Shown here: positions 20,621-28,330 of the stretch, piece by piece
How positions within the stretch are numbered: position 1 is the first letter of the stretch
How the letters are laid out: every line of letters starts with the position of its first letter
NCBI RefSeq assembly: GCF_021495345.1
Contig: NZ_CP099397.1
Location: 1,984,001-2,048,000, forward strand
Direction of reading: 5' to 3'
DNA: 64,000 nucleotides
Source of the DNA: Pseudomonas hydrolytica
GTDB lineage: Bacteria > Pseudomonadota > Gammaproteobacteria > Pseudomonadales > Pseudomonadaceae
Notes under the pieces: model-generated
What the model saw: the letters and a program-made list of their open reading frames with translations, nothing else
The model's database searches: none
What the model was told of the DNA's origin: nothing
Program-made: the position numbers and the translations under genes

Positions 20621-20713
20621 GAGCCCGGATGCAATCCGGGTAAATCCGCGCACGGGATCCCCGGATTGCATCCGGGTTATGAAGGCGATGGTGGCGGGTG
20701 GCACCCGCCCTAC
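20621..20713. repeat. GTAG-type REP pair plus second palindrome between atuH and atuG
   Basis: Perfect 17-bp inverted arms CCCGGATGCAATCCGGG (20624-20640) and CCCGGATTGCATCCGGG (20660-20676) are separated by 19 bp. A different palindrome follows, GGCGGGTGGCACCCGCC plus CTAC at 20693-20713. Read on the minus strand it starts with GTAG, and its TAG is the atuG stop codon. Confidence 0.8.
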
Positions 20714-21537
20714 GGATCGACGAACAGATCGGGCACCAGGCTGCCGCCAGCGGGATCGAAGCGGTACTGCTCGAAGTCGCTGACGCCCTGTTCGCGCAGG
20801 ATGTCCTCGTCGATCAGCAGGCGCCCGGTGAGGCTGCGGCCTCCGCTGCTGAGGATGGCGTGGGCCGCATCGGCCATGATCGCCGGCGTGCGCGCCCGCT
20901 TGAAGGCGTCGCGGCTGCCCAGTTCGAACTCGATGGCCGCGGTGGCGATCATGGTCTTTGGCCACAGCGAATTGACGCTGATGCCGTACTTCTTGAACTC
21001 CTCGCTCATGCCCAGGGTGAGCATGCTCATACCGTACTTGGTGACGGTGTAGGGGCCGTGCTGGGCGAACCACTTGGCGTCGAGGTTGAGCGGCGGGGAG
21101 AGGTTGAGGATATGCCCGCCCGCGCTTTTCTTGAGATAGGGCAAGGCCGCCTGGCTGCAGACCATTACCGCGCGAGTGTTGATCTGATACATCAGGTCGA
21201 AGCGCTTGGGTTCGAGTTTTTCCACGCCGACCAGTTTGATGGCCCCAGCGTTGTTGACCAGCGCGTCGATGCCGCCGAAATGCTCGGCGGCCTGGGCCAT
21301 GGCCGCCGCCACGGCCTGTTCGTCACGCACGTCCAGCTGCAGGGCCAGCGCCTTGCCGCCTACGGCTTCGACCTCGGTGGCGACGCTGAAGATGGTGCCT
21401 TCGAGCTTGGGATGCGGCTCGGCGCTCTTGGCCGCGATGACGATATTGGCACCATCGGCGGCGGCCTTGAGGGCGATCTCGCGGCCGATGCCACGGCTGG
21501 CGCCGGTGATAAACAGGGTCTTGCCGTAAAGTGACAT
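20710..21537 (-). CDS. atuG: SDR family oxidoreductase of the atu cluster
   Basis: A 275-residue short-chain dehydrogenase. Cofactor motif TGASRGIGREIA is near residues 11-22, NNAG (ALVNNAGAI) near 95, and the catalytic YTVTK near 165-169. It resembles the HSDL2-type hydroxyacyl SDR subgroup. In P. aeruginosa atuG is part of the citronellol/citronellate pathway, but its exact step is not assigned. The ATG at 21537 has AGAGGAACG upstream; the frame extends 19 codons further into a REP repeat, which is unlikely to be coding. Its stop codon is provided by a repeat at 20693-20713. Confidence 0.86.
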   Translation of the reverse strand: MSLYGKTLFITGASRGIGREIALKAAADGANIVIAAKSAEPHPKLEGTIFSVATEVEAVGGKALALQLDVRDEQAVAAAMAQAAEHFGGIDALVNNAGAIKLVGVEKLEPKRFDLMYQINTRAVMVCSQAALPYLKKSAGGHILNLSPPLNLDAKWFAQHGPYTVTKYGMSMLTLGMSEEFKKYGISVNSLWPKTMIATAAIEFELGSRDAFKRARTPAIMADAAHAILSSGGRSLTGRLLIDEDILREQGVSDFEQYRFDPAGGSLVPDLFVDP

Positions 21538-21553
21538 GGGCGTTCCTCTTGTC

Positions 21554-21574
21554 GTAGGGTGCGCCATGCGCACC
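21554..21574. repeat. GTAG-type REP between atuG and atuF
   Basis: Palindrome GTAGGGTGCGCCATGCGCAC plus C. A decayed second copy in opposite orientation follows (GGTGCGCACGGCC at 21586-21598). Confidence 0.75.
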
Positions 21575-21616
21575 GCCGGGGTTTTGGTGCGCACGGCCTA
21601 GGCGGCCCCGCGACAC

Positions 21617-23602
21617 CTACGAATCAGCTTCGATTTCCACCAGCAACTGACGGTTCTTCACCTGGTCGCCCTGGCTCACGCCAACGCGGCGGACGATGCC
21701 GTCGACGCCGGCCTTGAGCGGGTGCTCCATCTTCATCGCTTCCAGCACCACCAGCAGTTGCCCCTTGCTGACGCTGGCGCCCTCGGCGATCAGCACCTCG
21801 ACGATGGCACCATCCATCGGTGCCTTCACCGCGCCGCTGCTGGCGGCGTTCTGCCCGCCAGCCGGCTCGTGGGTGACATCCAGCAGTTCCAGGTTGCCAT
21901 GCTCACCGTACAGCCACAGGCGCTCACCTTCGAGGTGGTAGGCCTGGCGGCGGCGCACGCCGTCCAGTTCCAGGGTCAGCCAGCGACCGTCGCTGGCCAG
22001 CAGGCGCACAGGCAGTTGTTCCTCACCCCGGCGCACGCAAAGGTGTGCTTGCGTACCGCTGGCGAGCAAATCCAGCTCCACGGCGTGCTTGTGTTCGCCC
22101 TGCTTGAGGACGAAGCGCCAGGGCGCGCTGCCGGCGCTGCGCCAGCCGGACAGGCCGGGCTGGTGCGCGCGGGCCTCGGCCGAGGCCTGGTAGAGCAGGG
22201 CGGCGGCCATGGCCAGCTCGGCCAGGCTGGCGGTATGCGGCTGCAGGCTGGGGTCATGAGCGAAGTGTTCGGCGATAAACGCCGTGGTGGCGTTGCCAGC
22301 GGCGAACTCCGGGTGCTTGAGCAGGTTGGCGAGAAAGCGCTGGTTGCCGTTCACACCCAGCAGCACACACTGATCGACCGCGCGCACCAGCTTGCGCCGG
22401 GCTTCGTCGCGGGTTGCGCCGTAGGCGATGACCTTGGCCAGCATCGGGTCGTAGAAGGGGGTGACGGCCTGCCCCTCGACCAGGCCGTGATCGATGCGCA
22501 CGCCGCTCAGCAATTCCGGCTCCCAGCGCAACACCTGGCCGGTTTGCGGCAGGAAGCCGGCGGCCGAATCCTCGGCGTACAGGCGCACTTCCATGGCATG
22601 GCCGGTGAGGCGGATTTCGTCCTGTCGAAGCGGCAGGGGTTGACCCTCGGCGACTCGTATCTGCCAGGCCACCAGATCCTGTCCGGTGATCAGCTCGGTG
22701 ACCGGGTGCTCCACCTGCAGGCGGGTGTTCATTTCCAGGAAGAAGAACTCGCCGCTGGCGTCGAGCAGGAACTCCACGGTGCCGGCGCCGACGTAGTTGA
22801 CCGAGGCCGCCGCCTTCACCGCCGCCTCGCCCATGGCGCGGCGCAGCTCGGGCCTCATCACCGGGCAGGGCGCTTCCTCGACCACCTTCTGGTGGCGACG
22901 CTGCACCGAGCAGTCGCGCTCGCCGAGGTAGAGGATATTGCCGTGCGCATCGCCGAACACCTGGATCTCCACATGGCGCGGGCGGATCACCGCGCGCTCG
23001 AGGATCAGCTCGCCGGAGCCGAAGGCGTTCTGCGCCTCCGAGCGGGCGGTGCGGATCTGTCCCAGCAGTTCGGCGGATTCGTGCACCAGGCGCATGCCGC
23101 GGCCGCCACCGCCGGCGCTGGCCTTGATCATCAGCGGGTAGCCGATGCGCTCGGCTTCGCTGGCCAGGGTCTCGTCATCCTGGGCGGCGCCTTCATAGCC
23201 GGGGATGCAGGGCACGCCGGCCTCCAGCATGGCGATCTTGGACAGGCGCTTGCTGCCCATCAGGTGGATGGCGTCTACGGTCGGGCCGATAAAGATGATG
23301 CCGGCCGCTTCACAGGCGCGGGCGAAGTCGGCGTTCTCGGAGAGGAAGCCATAGCCGGGGTGGATGGCGTCGGCGCCGGTCTTGCGCGCGGCCTCGATGA
23401 TGGCGTCGATGCGCAGGTAGGACTGGCTGACCTGAGCCGGGCCGATGCATACGGCTTCGTCGGCGATCTGTACATGGCGGGCGTCGGCATCGGCCTCGGA
23501 GTAGACCGCCACTGTGCGGTAGCCGAGTTCGATGGCGGTGCGCATCACCCGGCAGGCGATCTCGCCACGGTTGGCGATCAGGATCTTGTTGAATGCGGGC
23601 AT
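21617..23602 (-). CDS. atuF: Geranyl-CoA carboxylase, biotin-containing alpha subunit
   Basis: A 661-residue acyl-CoA carboxylase alpha subunit. The biotin carboxylase N-terminal domain is at about residues 1-115 and the ATP-grasp domain at about 115-320 (SAGGGGRGMRLV, ERDCSVQRRHQKVVEEAP). The biotin carboxylase C-domain is at about 335-440, and the C-terminal biotinyl domain has the acceptor lysine in EAMKM (K624). AtuF with AtuC carboxylates cis-geranyl-CoA to isohexenylglutaconyl-CoA. Methylcrotonyl-CoA carboxylase (LiuD) is very similar, so the assignment rests on the surrounding atu genes. ATG has AGGAGCACGAAG upstream. Confidence 0.92.
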   Translation of the reverse strand: MPAFNKILIANRGEIACRVMRTAIELGYRTVAVYSEADADARHVQIADEAVCIGPAQVSQSYLRIDAIIEAARKTGADAIHPGYGFLSENADFARACEAAGIIFIGPTVDAIHLMGSKRLSKIAMLEAGVPCIPGYEGAAQDDETLASEAERIGYPLMIKASAGGGGRGMRLVHESAELLGQIRTARSEAQNAFGSGELILERAVIRPRHVEIQVFGDAHGNILYLGERDCSVQRRHQKVVEEAPCPVMRPELRRAMGEAAVKAAASVNYVGAGTVEFLLDASGEFFFLEMNTRLQVEHPVTELITGQDLVAWQIRVAEGQPLPLRQDEIRLTGHAMEVRLYAEDSAAGFLPQTGQVLRWEPELLSGVRIDHGLVEGQAVTPFYDPMLAKVIAYGATRDEARRKLVRAVDQCVLLGVNGNQRFLANLLKHPEFAAGNATTAFIAEHFAHDPSLQPHTASLAELAMAAALLYQASAEARAHQPGLSGWRSAGSAPWRFVLKQGEHKHAVELDLLASGTQAHLCVRRGEEQLPVRLLASDGRWLTLELDGVRRRQAYHLEGERLWLYGEHGNLELLDVTHEPAGGQNAASSGAVKAPMDGAIVEVLIAEGASVSKGQLLVVLEAMKMEHPLKAGVDGIVRRVGVSQGDQVKNRQLLVEIEADS

Positions 23603-23626
23603 CTTCGTGCTCCTGTGGGGCGAACT

Positions 23627-23680
23627 CCGGATTGCATCCGGGCTACGGTCTATTCGTTCCCTCTCCCCTTGGGGAGAGGG
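23627..23680. repeat. Two palindromes between atuF and atuE
   Basis: 23627-23646 is a GTAG-type REP read on the minus strand (GTAGCCCGGATGCAATCCGG). 23659-23680 is an unrelated perfect 11-bp inverted repeat, CCCTCTCCCCT and AGGGGAGAGGG without spacer, 6 bp after the atuE stop in its direction of travel. Confidence 0.75.
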
Positions 23681-23686
23681 GAGCTA

Positions 23687-24484
23687 CTACTGGGCCCACT
23701 TCGGCTTGCGCTTCTGCACGAAGGCCATGGTGCCTTCGACGCCCTCGGCGCCGGTCACGGCGGCGGCGAACTGTTCGGCGGCGCGGTCGAGCAGCGGGCC
23801 GAGGGCCTCGCGTTCGCTGGCCAGCAGCAGGGCCTTGGTCTGGGCGTTGGCCTGCGGCGCACACTGGCGAATCTGCGCCAGGGTCTCGTCCAGGCGCTGC
23901 TGCAGGGCGGCGTCATCGTGCTCGCAGTAGTGCACCAGACCCAGGCGCAGGGCATCAAAGCCGTCGAAGCGGGCGGCGGTCAGCGCCAGGCGCCGCGCCT
24001 GAGTCAGGCCGATGCGCCGCACCACGAAGGGGGCGATCTGCGCCGGGAGGATGCCCAGGGTGGTTTCCGGCAGGCCGAACCTGGCGCCGCTGGCGGCGAT
24101 GGCCACGTCGGACACGCAAGCCAGGCCGAAACCACCGCCGAGCACGGCGCCTTCCAGCACCGCCACCAGTACCTGCGGTGCGGCCTGGGCCTCTTCCAGC
24201 AGCGCACCGAAGGCGCGGTTCAGCTCGCGGTAGGCGTCGCCGCCGCGGGCTCTGGCGCCGGCCATATCCTTGATATCGCCGCCGGAGCAAAAGTGGCCGC
24301 CCGCGCCGCGCAGGACGAGGGCGCGCACGTTCGGCTCATGGCGCACGGCTTCCAGGGTGGCGCGCAGTTCGCCGACCATGGCCAGGCTCATGGCGTTGCG
24401 GCTTTCCGGGCGATTGAGGGTGACGTGCAGCACGCCTCCGTCGAGGTTCAGCAGCAGGGTTTCGCAGTGGGGCAGCTTGTTCAT
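23687..24484 (-). CDS. atuE: Isohexenylglutaconyl-CoA hydratase
   Basis: A 265-residue crotonase-family protein. The oxyanion-hole motifs are GAGGHFCSGGDIKDMAG near residues 55-75 and EGAVLGGGFGLACVSDVAIA near 105-125. AtuE hydrates isohexenylglutaconyl-CoA to the 3-hydroxy product, after the geranyl-CoA carboxylase step. The start MNKLPHCETL is preferred; the frame extends 13 codons into a GTAG repeat region upstream. It sits between atuF and atuD in the standard atu order. A generic enoyl-CoA hydratase role is the alternative if context is ignored. Confidence 0.9.
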   Translation of the reverse strand: MNKLPHCETLLLNLDGGVLHVTLNRPESRNAMSLAMVGELRATLEAVRHEPNVRALVLRGAGGHFCSGGDIKDMAGARARGGDAYRELNRAFGALLEEAQAAPQVLVAVLEGAVLGGGFGLACVSDVAIAASGARFGLPETTLGILPAQIAPFVVRRIGLTQARRLALTAARFDGFDALRLGLVHYCEHDDAALQQRLDETLAQIRQCAPQANAQTKALLLASEREALGPLLDRAAEQFAAAVTGAEGVEGTMAFVQKRKPKWAQ

Positions 24485-24498
24485 CGCATAGCCTCGGT

Positions 24499-24554
24499 GT
24501 AGGGCGGGTGAAACCCGCCGCAACGGTGTGAGTGGCGGGTTTCATCCGCCCTAC
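24499..24554. repeat. Inverted pair of GTAG-type REPs between atuE and atuD
   Basis: GTAGGGCGGGTGAAACCCGC plus C at 24499-24519, and its opposite-orientation partner GGCGGGTTTCATCCGCCCTA plus C at 24534-24554. The REP class differs from that at 20.6 kb and matches the palindrome overlapping the atuG stop. Confidence 0.8.
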
Positions 24555-24557
24555 GGG

Positions 24558-25718
24558 TCAGCCTTTCTTCTTCCCCGGCAGAATGCCCATCAGCTTGCAG
24601 ATGATGCCGAGCATGATTTCGTCGGCGCCGCCGCCGATGCTGACCAGGCGCACGTCGCGGTAGGCGCGCGACACCGGGTTATCCCACATAAAGCCCATGC
24701 CGCCCCAGTACTGCAGGCAGGCGTCGGACACCTCGCGGCCCAGGCGGCCGGCCTTGAGCTTGGCCATGGACGCCAGCTTGGTCACGTCGCGGCCCTTCAC
24801 GTACTGCTCGGTGGCCTGGTAGACCAGCGCGCGCAGACACTCGATCTCGGTCTGCAGCTCGGCCATGCGGAAGTGGATGACCTGGTTGTCGATCAACGGT
24901 TGGCCGAAGGTGTGGCGCTGCTTGCAGTAGTCGATCGTGCTGTCGACGCAGTGCTCCAGGCCCTTGATCATGTTGGCCGCGCCGAACAGACGCTCTTCCT
25001 GGAACTGCAGCATCTGCATCATGAAGCCGGCGCCCTCTGCGCCGATGCGGTAGCGCTGCGGCACGCGCACGTTGTCGAAGAACACCTGGGCGGTCTCCGA
25101 GCTGCGCATGCCCAGCTTGTCCAGGTGCGGGCTGACGCTGATGCCCGGGGTCTTCATCGGCACCATGATCAGCGACTTGTTGACGTGCGGCTTGTCGTCC
25201 GAGGTGTTGGCCAGCAGGCAGATGAAATCGGCCGATGGCGAGTTGGTGATCCACATCTTGCTGCCGTTGATCACATAGTCGTCGCCGTCCTTGCGCGCGG
25301 TGGTCTTCAGGCCTGCCACGTCGGAGCCGGCACCGACCTCGGAGACGCCGATGCAGCCGACCATCTCGCCGGTGATGGCCGGGCGCAGGAACTCCTCGCG
25401 CAGCTCATCGGAGCCGAAGCGCGCCAGGGCCGGGGTGCACATGTCGGTCTGCACGCCGATGGACATGGGGATGCCGCCGCAATGGATGGTGCCGAACTCT
25501 TCGGCGGCGACGATGGAGTAGCTGTAGTCCAGGCCCATGCCACCGAATTTCTCCGGCTTGGAGATGCCCAGCAAGCCCAGCTCGCCGGCCTTCTTGAAGA
25601 TGTCGTGGATCGGGAAGCGGCCTTCCTTCTCCCAGGCGTCGACGTGCGGATTGATTTCCTTGTCGACGAAGTTACGGACGGTACGGCGGAGTTCTTCGTG
25701 TTCCTGGGTGAAGATCAT
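24558..25718 (-). CDS. atuD: Citronellyl-CoA dehydrogenase
   Basis: A 386-residue acyl-CoA dehydrogenase. It has the mid-domain FAD/substrate motif GCIGVSEVGAGSDVAGL near residues 125-142, MWITNSPSADFICLLA near 160, and the C-terminal motif QYWGGMGFMWDNPVSRAYRD with GGGADEIML near residues 340-375. AtuD oxidises citronellyl-CoA to geranyl-CoA and passes electrons to ETF. Candidate partners EtfAB and ETF-QO are encoded at 4.4-8.0 kb. The start MIFTQEHEELRR is the usual N-terminus. It lies 49 bp downstream of atuC with a REP palindrome between. Confidence 0.92.
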   Translation of the reverse strand: MIFTQEHEELRRTVRNFVDKEINPHVDAWEKEGRFPIHDIFKKAGELGLLGISKPEKFGGMGLDYSYSIVAAEEFGTIHCGGIPMSIGVQTDMCTPALARFGSDELREEFLRPAITGEMVGCIGVSEVGAGSDVAGLKTTARKDGDDYVINGSKMWITNSPSADFICLLANTSDDKPHVNKSLIMVPMKTPGISVSPHLDKLGMRSSETAQVFFDNVRVPQRYRIGAEGAGFMMQMLQFQEERLFGAANMIKGLEHCVDSTIDYCKQRHTFGQPLIDNQVIHFRMAELQTEIECLRALVYQATEQYVKGRDVTKLASMAKLKAGRLGREVSDACLQYWGGMGFMWDNPVSRAYRDVRLVSIGGGADEIMLGIICKLMGILPGKKKG

Positions 25719-25729
25719 TGTTGTTCTCC

Positions 25730-25750
25730 GTAGGGTGCGCTGTGCGCACC
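25730..25750. repeat. GTAG-type REP between atuD and atuC
   Basis: GTAGGGTGCGCTGTGCGCAC plus C, the same class as at 21554 and 28310, lying in the 49-bp gap just upstream of the atuD start. Confidence 0.75.
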
Positions 25751-25767
25751 GAATCTTTTTATCGAGG

Positions 25768-27384
25768 TCAGAAACGCGCGACGCCGAAGCTGTTCTTCTT
25801 CAGCGGTCGCAGATTGGCTTCGGCGCAGATATCCAGCAGAAAGCCCAGCAGCTTGCGCGTGTCACGCGGGTCGATCAGGCCGTCGTCCCACAGGCTGGCG
25901 GTGCCATAGAGGGCAGTGGACTGGCTATCGAGCTTTTGCGCGGTGGCCATCTCCAGCATGTCGAGCATCTTCGGGTCAGGCTCCTTGCCCTCCTTGGCGT
26001 GCTTGTCCTCGGTGACGATGCGCAGCACCTTGCCGGCCTGGGCGCCGCCCATCACGGCGGTGCGGCTGTTGGGCCAGGCGAAGATAAAGCGCGGGTCGAG
26101 GCCGCGGCCGCACATGGCGTAGTTGCCGGCGCCGTAGGAGCCGCCGACGACGATGGTGAGCTTGGGCACGGTGGCGTTGGCCACGGCCTGGATCATCTTC
26201 GAGCCGTGCTTGATCACGCCGTTCTGTTCCGATTCCGTGCCGACCATGAAACCGGTGGTGTTGTGAAAGAACAGGATCGGCGTATTGCTCTGCTCGCACA
26301 GCTGGATGAACTGCGCCGCCTTGGCCGCGCCTTGCGGGGTGATCGGGCCGTTGTTGCCGATGAAACCGCAGGCCTGGCCTTCGATCTGCAAGTGGCCGCA
26401 GACGGTCTGGCTGTCGAACTCGTTCTTGAAGTCGAGAAACGCCGAGCCATCGGCGATGCGCGCGATTACCTCGCGCACGTCGTAGGGCTTCTTGGCATCG
26501 GCCGGCACCAGGCCGAGCAGTTCCTCGGCCGGGTACAGCGGCTCGCGCCAGGTGCGTTTCTCACGTGCCGGCAGCTGCTGGTTCCACGGCAGCATGCCGA
26601 CTATTTCGCGCGCCAGGCGCACGCCGTCGGCGTCGTTCTCGGCCAGGTACTCGGCGGTGCCGGCGACCTGAGCGTGCATCTCGGCGCCACCCAGTTGCTC
26701 GTCGGTGGCGATCTCGCCGGTGGCGGCCTTGAGCAATGGCGGGCCTGCAAGGAACATCTTGGCCTTGCCGCGCACCACCACCACGTAGTCCGACAGGCCG
26801 GGCTGGTAGGCCCCGCCGGCGGTGCTGGAGCCGTGCACCACGGTGATCTGCGGCAGGCCCATGGCGGACATGCGCGCCTGGTTGGCAAAGCCGCGCGCGC
26901 CTTCGACGAAGATGTCGGCGGCGTAGTTGAGGTTGGCGCCGCCGCTCTCGGCCAGGGTCACCACCGGCAGCTTGTTCTCGAAGGCGATCTGCTGCAGGCG
27001 TAGGGATTTCTTCAGGCCCGTGGGGGAGATGGTGCCGCCCTTGATCGCGCTGTTGTTGGCGATCACCAGGCAGCGTACACCGGCGATGTAGCCGATGCCG
27101 GCGATCAGGCCGCCGCCGGCCTGGCTACCGTCCTTGTCGTCGTGCAGCTTGTAGCCGGCCAGCGAGGCCAGTTCGAGAAAGGGCGCGCCGGCATCGAGCA
27201 GCAGGTTGAGGCGTTCGCGCGGCAGCAACTGGCCGCGCTTGTCGAACTTGGCCTTGGCCTCCTGCGCCTTGTCCAGCACCTTCTGCTCGACGTCGCGGAA
27301 GGCCGCGATGGCCGCCAGCATGGCCGCGCGGTTCTGCGCGAAGGCTTCGCCATGCACATCGATTTCCGATTGGATCACGGCCAT
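25768..27384 (-). CDS. atuC: Geranyl-CoA carboxylase, carboxyltransferase beta subunit
   Basis: A 538-residue acyl-CoA carboxylase beta subunit with two crotonase-like carboxyltransferase halves. The N-half shows LAESGGANLNYAADIF near residue 140 and VVHGSSTAGGAYQPGLSDYV near 185-205. The C-half shows QGAAKAAQFIQLCEQ, NTTGFMVGTESE and VVGGSYGAGNYAMCGRG near 425-440. It forms the geranyl-CoA carboxylase holoenzyme with AtuF. It is separated from atuB by 4 bp, the only atu junction besides the divergent promoter without a palindrome. Methylcrotonyl-CoA carboxylase beta is the close relative; context decides. Confidence 0.92.
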   Translation of the reverse strand: MAVIQSEIDVHGEAFAQNRAAMLAAIAAFRDVEQKVLDKAQEAKAKFDKRGQLLPRERLNLLLDAGAPFLELASLAGYKLHDDKDGSQAGGGLIAGIGYIAGVRCLVIANNSAIKGGTISPTGLKKSLRLQQIAFENKLPVVTLAESGGANLNYAADIFVEGARGFANQARMSAMGLPQITVVHGSSTAGGAYQPGLSDYVVVVRGKAKMFLAGPPLLKAATGEIATDEQLGGAEMHAQVAGTAEYLAENDADGVRLAREIVGMLPWNQQLPAREKRTWREPLYPAEELLGLVPADAKKPYDVREVIARIADGSAFLDFKNEFDSQTVCGHLQIEGQACGFIGNNGPITPQGAAKAAQFIQLCEQSNTPILFFHNTTGFMVGTESEQNGVIKHGSKMIQAVANATVPKLTIVVGGSYGAGNYAMCGRGLDPRFIFAWPNSRTAVMGGAQAGKVLRIVTEDKHAKEGKEPDPKMLDMLEMATAQKLDSQSTALYGTASLWDDGLIDPRDTRKLLGFLLDICAEANLRPLKKNSFGVARF

Positions 27385-27388
27385 CGCC

Positions 27389-28258
27389 TTACTCCTGATC
27401 TTTCAGTACATCGGGCAGGTAGGCCCGGTGGAAACCGTTGTAGGGCTCGCTGTTTTTTGCCTTGCCCAGGGTCCAGGCACGGGTGCCCTGGCTGGCCGCA
27501 CCGTCGATGCGGATGGTGTTGCCGCTGATGAAGTTGGCGCCGGGGCTGAGCAGAAAGACGATGGCGGCGGCCACCTCGGACTCGCTGCCGATGCGTTGCA
27601 GCGGCACGTGATCCTTGAGGTTGCGGATCATGTTCTTCATCGACTCGGGGTAGGTGTCCATGCCGCTGGAGGCGATCCAGCCCGGCGCCACGGCGTTGAC
27701 CCGCACGCCGGCGTGGCCCCACTCGTAGGCGGCGGTCTTGGTGAAGTTCTCCATGCCAGCGCGCGCAGCGCCGGAATGGCCCATGCCGGGCATACCGCCC
27801 CACATGTCGGCGAGCATGTTGACGATGCTGCCGCCGTGTTTGCTCAGGCTCTGCAGGAAGACTTCCTTGGCCACCAGAAAACCGCCCACCAGGTTGGTGC
27901 GCACCACGGTCTCGAAGCCTTTCTGGTTGATGCCGATCAACGGCGCGGGGAACTGGCCGCCGGCGTTGTTGACCAGGTGATGGATGCGTCCGCGTTGCGC
28001 GAGCACCGCGGCGACCATGGCCTTTACCGCCTCTTCATCACGGATGTCGCAGGCCTGGAAGCTGGCGCTGCCGCCATCCTCGATGATTTCGGCGCAGGTC
28101 TTTTCCAGCTTTTCCTGCTTGCGCCCGACTAGCACCACGTGGGCGCCCAGGTGGGCTAGTTCGTGGGCCACGCAGCGGCCGATGCCGCTGCCACCGCCGG
28201 TGACCATAATGGTCTGGCCGCTAAACAGGCCGGGTTTAAAGACTGAGTCATATGGCAT
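27389..28258 (-). CDS. atuB: SDR family protein AtuB lacking the YxxxK pair
   Basis: A 289-residue SDR with a good nucleotide-binding motif (TGGGSGIGRCVA near residues 20-31) and NNAGGQF near 96. At the catalytic position it reads HSGAARAGMENFTK, so the usual Tyr-x-x-x-Lys is Ser-x-x-x-Arg. This resembles 2,4-dienoyl-CoA reductase-type SDRs, which also deviate from the classical pair. AtuB may therefore act on an unsaturated CoA ester rather than oxidise citronellol; that is inference. The gene is 4 bp upstream of atuC. Confidence 0.88.
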   Translation of the reverse strand: MPYDSVFKPGLFSGQTIMVTGGGSGIGRCVAHELAHLGAHVVLVGRKQEKLEKTCAEIIEDGGSASFQACDIRDEEAVKAMVAAVLAQRGRIHHLVNNAGGQFPAPLIGINQKGFETVVRTNLVGGFLVAKEVFLQSLSKHGGSIVNMLADMWGGMPGMGHSGAARAGMENFTKTAAYEWGHAGVRVNAVAPGWIASSGMDTYPESMKNMIRNLKDHVPLQRIGSESEVAAAIVFLLSPGANFISGNTIRIDGAASQGTRAWTLGKAKNSEPYNGFHRAYLPDVLKDQE

Positions 28259-28283
28259 TTTTATTGTTGTCCTGACTGATGCC

Positions 28284-28330
28284 GGTGCGCGCGGCGCACC
28301 CTACGGGGTGTAGGGTGCGCCGTGCGCACC
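28284..28330. repeat. Inverted pair of GTAG-type REPs overlapping the end of atuA
   Basis: GGTGCGCGCGGCGCACCCTA plus C (28284-28304) and GTAGGGTGCGCCGTGCGCAC plus C (28310-28330) face each other. The atuA stop (complement of 28301-28303) is the TAG of the first copy. The second copy is translated as GAHGAPY at the AtuA C-terminus. Confidence 0.8.

Noticed and set aside
21722..24502. A 926-codon plus-strand open frame opposite atuF and atuE
   Set aside because: The frame is open because of GC-biased third positions; it crosses two real genes and a REP-containing gap, and the product has no recognisable motif.
21617..27384. Reading the carboxylase genes as the leucine/isovalerate (liu) methylcrotonyl-CoA carboxylase
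   Set aside because: The eight-gene order, a DUF1446 AtuA gene, a divergent TetR gene and the operator pair all match atu. The liu cluster would have isovaleryl-CoA dehydrogenase and HMG-CoA lyase genes, which are absent.
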